DNA from: Verrucomicrobiota bacterium
GTDB lineage: Bacteria > Verrucomicrobiota > Verrucomicrobiia > Limisphaerales > UBA1100
Reading direction: 5' to 3'
Assembly: GCA_015660155.1 (NCBI GenBank)
Contig: DQLO01000366.1
Location: forward strand, 1 to 5,456
DNA length: 5,456 nt
Part shown: one piece after another, positions 4,873 to 5,456 of the stretch
Layout of the letters: every line of letters starts with the position of its first letter
Position numbering within the stretch: position 1 is the stretch's first letter
The notes under the pieces: model-generated
Seen by the model: the letters and a program-made list of their open reading frames with translations, nothing else
Databases searched by the model: none
Told to the model about the DNA's origin: nothing
Made by a program: the position numbers and the translations under genes

Positions 4873-5456
4873 CTAAGCGCACTCAGGCCCATCGCAACTG
4901 AGGCCTTCCAGCCCCTGCAGTACGGTGCGCACAACCACGCCGGCGTTGACAGCCGCGACAAGGTCGGTAAGTGCACCGAGTGTTTCCTGCGAGATGCCAG
5001 AGTCGAGTGCCTTCTCGATGCGACCGCCGGTGCAGTAGATGCAGCCGCGCGTGATGGTGACAGCCAGGCCGATAAGATGTTTCTCGCGATAGGCCTTGTG
5101 ATATTCTGAATTCAACCTGGCTCGGAGCTTGGCCTGCTCCAATTTCAGCTGGGAGAGCGAAATGTTTTTTGGCAGAGCAACTACGGGGGCGGCCAAACGT
5201 GTGCCGGTCCACGAGCTTCCGGCGACATCCGGATCAGCCTCGCCCGAACTCCAATTGCCTTTGAAAGTCTTTGGAGCAGTGATGCGAAATGTGAACCGGC
5301 CGGTTGCCGTGCTCTTGGTGTGCCGCCAGATCCCCCGCAACACGCAGGGAAATTTCGGATCAAAACGGCCGCTCACCGCGTGTTGCGATGGCCCGTAATT
5401 GCCGCTGAAGGATCCATCGTCAAAGCGCAGTTTCATCACTCCCCAATTCGTCTGCC
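4873..5456 (-). CDS. WG-type beta domain fused to AhpD-like (carboxymuconolactone decarboxylase-like) domain, N-terminus missing
   Basis: The frame is open through the right edge, so the 5' end lies outside the window. Residues here are numbered from the GTG at 5439, but codons upstream read Q-T-N-W-G and belong to the same domain, so 5439 is not the true start. Residues 1-81 are a beta-rich domain with spaced glycines and tryptophans (NWG-x-MKLRFDDGSFSGNYG, VLRGIW, GRFTFRI, FKGNWSSG, SSWTGTR), a type often found in secreted PVC proteins. Residues 112-173 are AhpD-like: EKHLIGLAVTITRGCIYCTG with C133-x-x-C136, then AL-x-SGISQETLGALTDLV. In AhpD the CxxC is redox active and a His follows four residues after the second Cys; here that position is R140, so peroxidase activity is doubtful. 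The tail has two more cysteines (C182, C187). It lies 93 bases before the hydrolase start, on the same strand. Confidence 0.8.
   Translation of the reverse strand, partial: QTNWGVMKLRFDDGSFSGNYGPSQHAVSGRFDPKFPCVLRGIWRHTKSTATGRFTFRITAPKTFKGNWSSGEADPDVAGSSWTGTRLAAPVVALPKNISLSQLKLEQAKLRARLNSEYHKAYREKHLIGLAVTITRGCIYCTGGRIEKALDSGISQETLGALTDLVAAVNAGVVVRTVLQGLEGLSCDGPECA

Overview
The window looks like a piece of chromosome from a PVC-superphylum bacterium, most likely Verrucomicrobiota, possibly marine or otherwise feeding on algal polysaccharide. The basis is the gene content: a DUF1501-type protein with a twin-arginine-like N-terminus, a formylglycine-type sulfatase, a secreted GH16 glycoside hydrolase, a BD-FAE-like alpha/beta hydrolase, and a WG-type beta domain joined to an AhpD-like domain. 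These families co-occur often in Verrucomicrobiota and Planctomycetota. The lineage is an inference, because there is no rRNA or marker gene here.

Layout from left to right. The 5' end of a DUF1501 gene runs off the left edge on the minus strand (185 to below 1). A small secreted or lipoprotein TPR gene diverges from it on the plus strand (268-687). It converges on a block of four minus-strand genes that reads from right to left: WG/AhpD-like protein (beyond 5456 to 4873), alpha/beta hydrolase (4779-3892), GH16 hydrolase (3773-2625) and sulfatase (2053-728). The first three are 93 and 118 bases apart and could be cotranscribed. The sulfatase is separated from GH16 by 571 bases.

That 571-base gap holds the most unusual structure in the window. 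It is an array of seven 21-bp units (2234-2380), each carrying a version of the palindrome GTGACGTACGTCAC, with two more decayed units at 2192-2233. The central copy is a perfect 20-bp palindrome. The unit spans two helical turns, and the best dyads lie exactly 42 bp apart. The dyads have the GTGA-N6-TCAC layout of CRP/FNR-family sites. Because 21 is a multiple of three and the unit is palindromic, both strands can be read as a VTYVTxx heptapeptide. On the minus strand that frame leads into a protein-like tail that stops 41 bases before the sulfatase, but an in-frame TAG breaks it. The array may be a regulatory platform, a minisatellite, or a relic of a small repeat-protein gene.

The sulfatase and the alpha/beta hydrolase also share a 29-nt sequence (21 of 29 identical) just upstream of their chosen ATG codons. 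A shorter, looser relative lies upstream of GH16.

As a working model, the secreted sulfatase, GH16 enzyme and esterase would remove sulfate, cut a beta-glucan or galactan backbone, and remove acyl groups from a decorated, possibly sulfated, polysaccharide. The role of the WG/AhpD-like protein in this is unknown.
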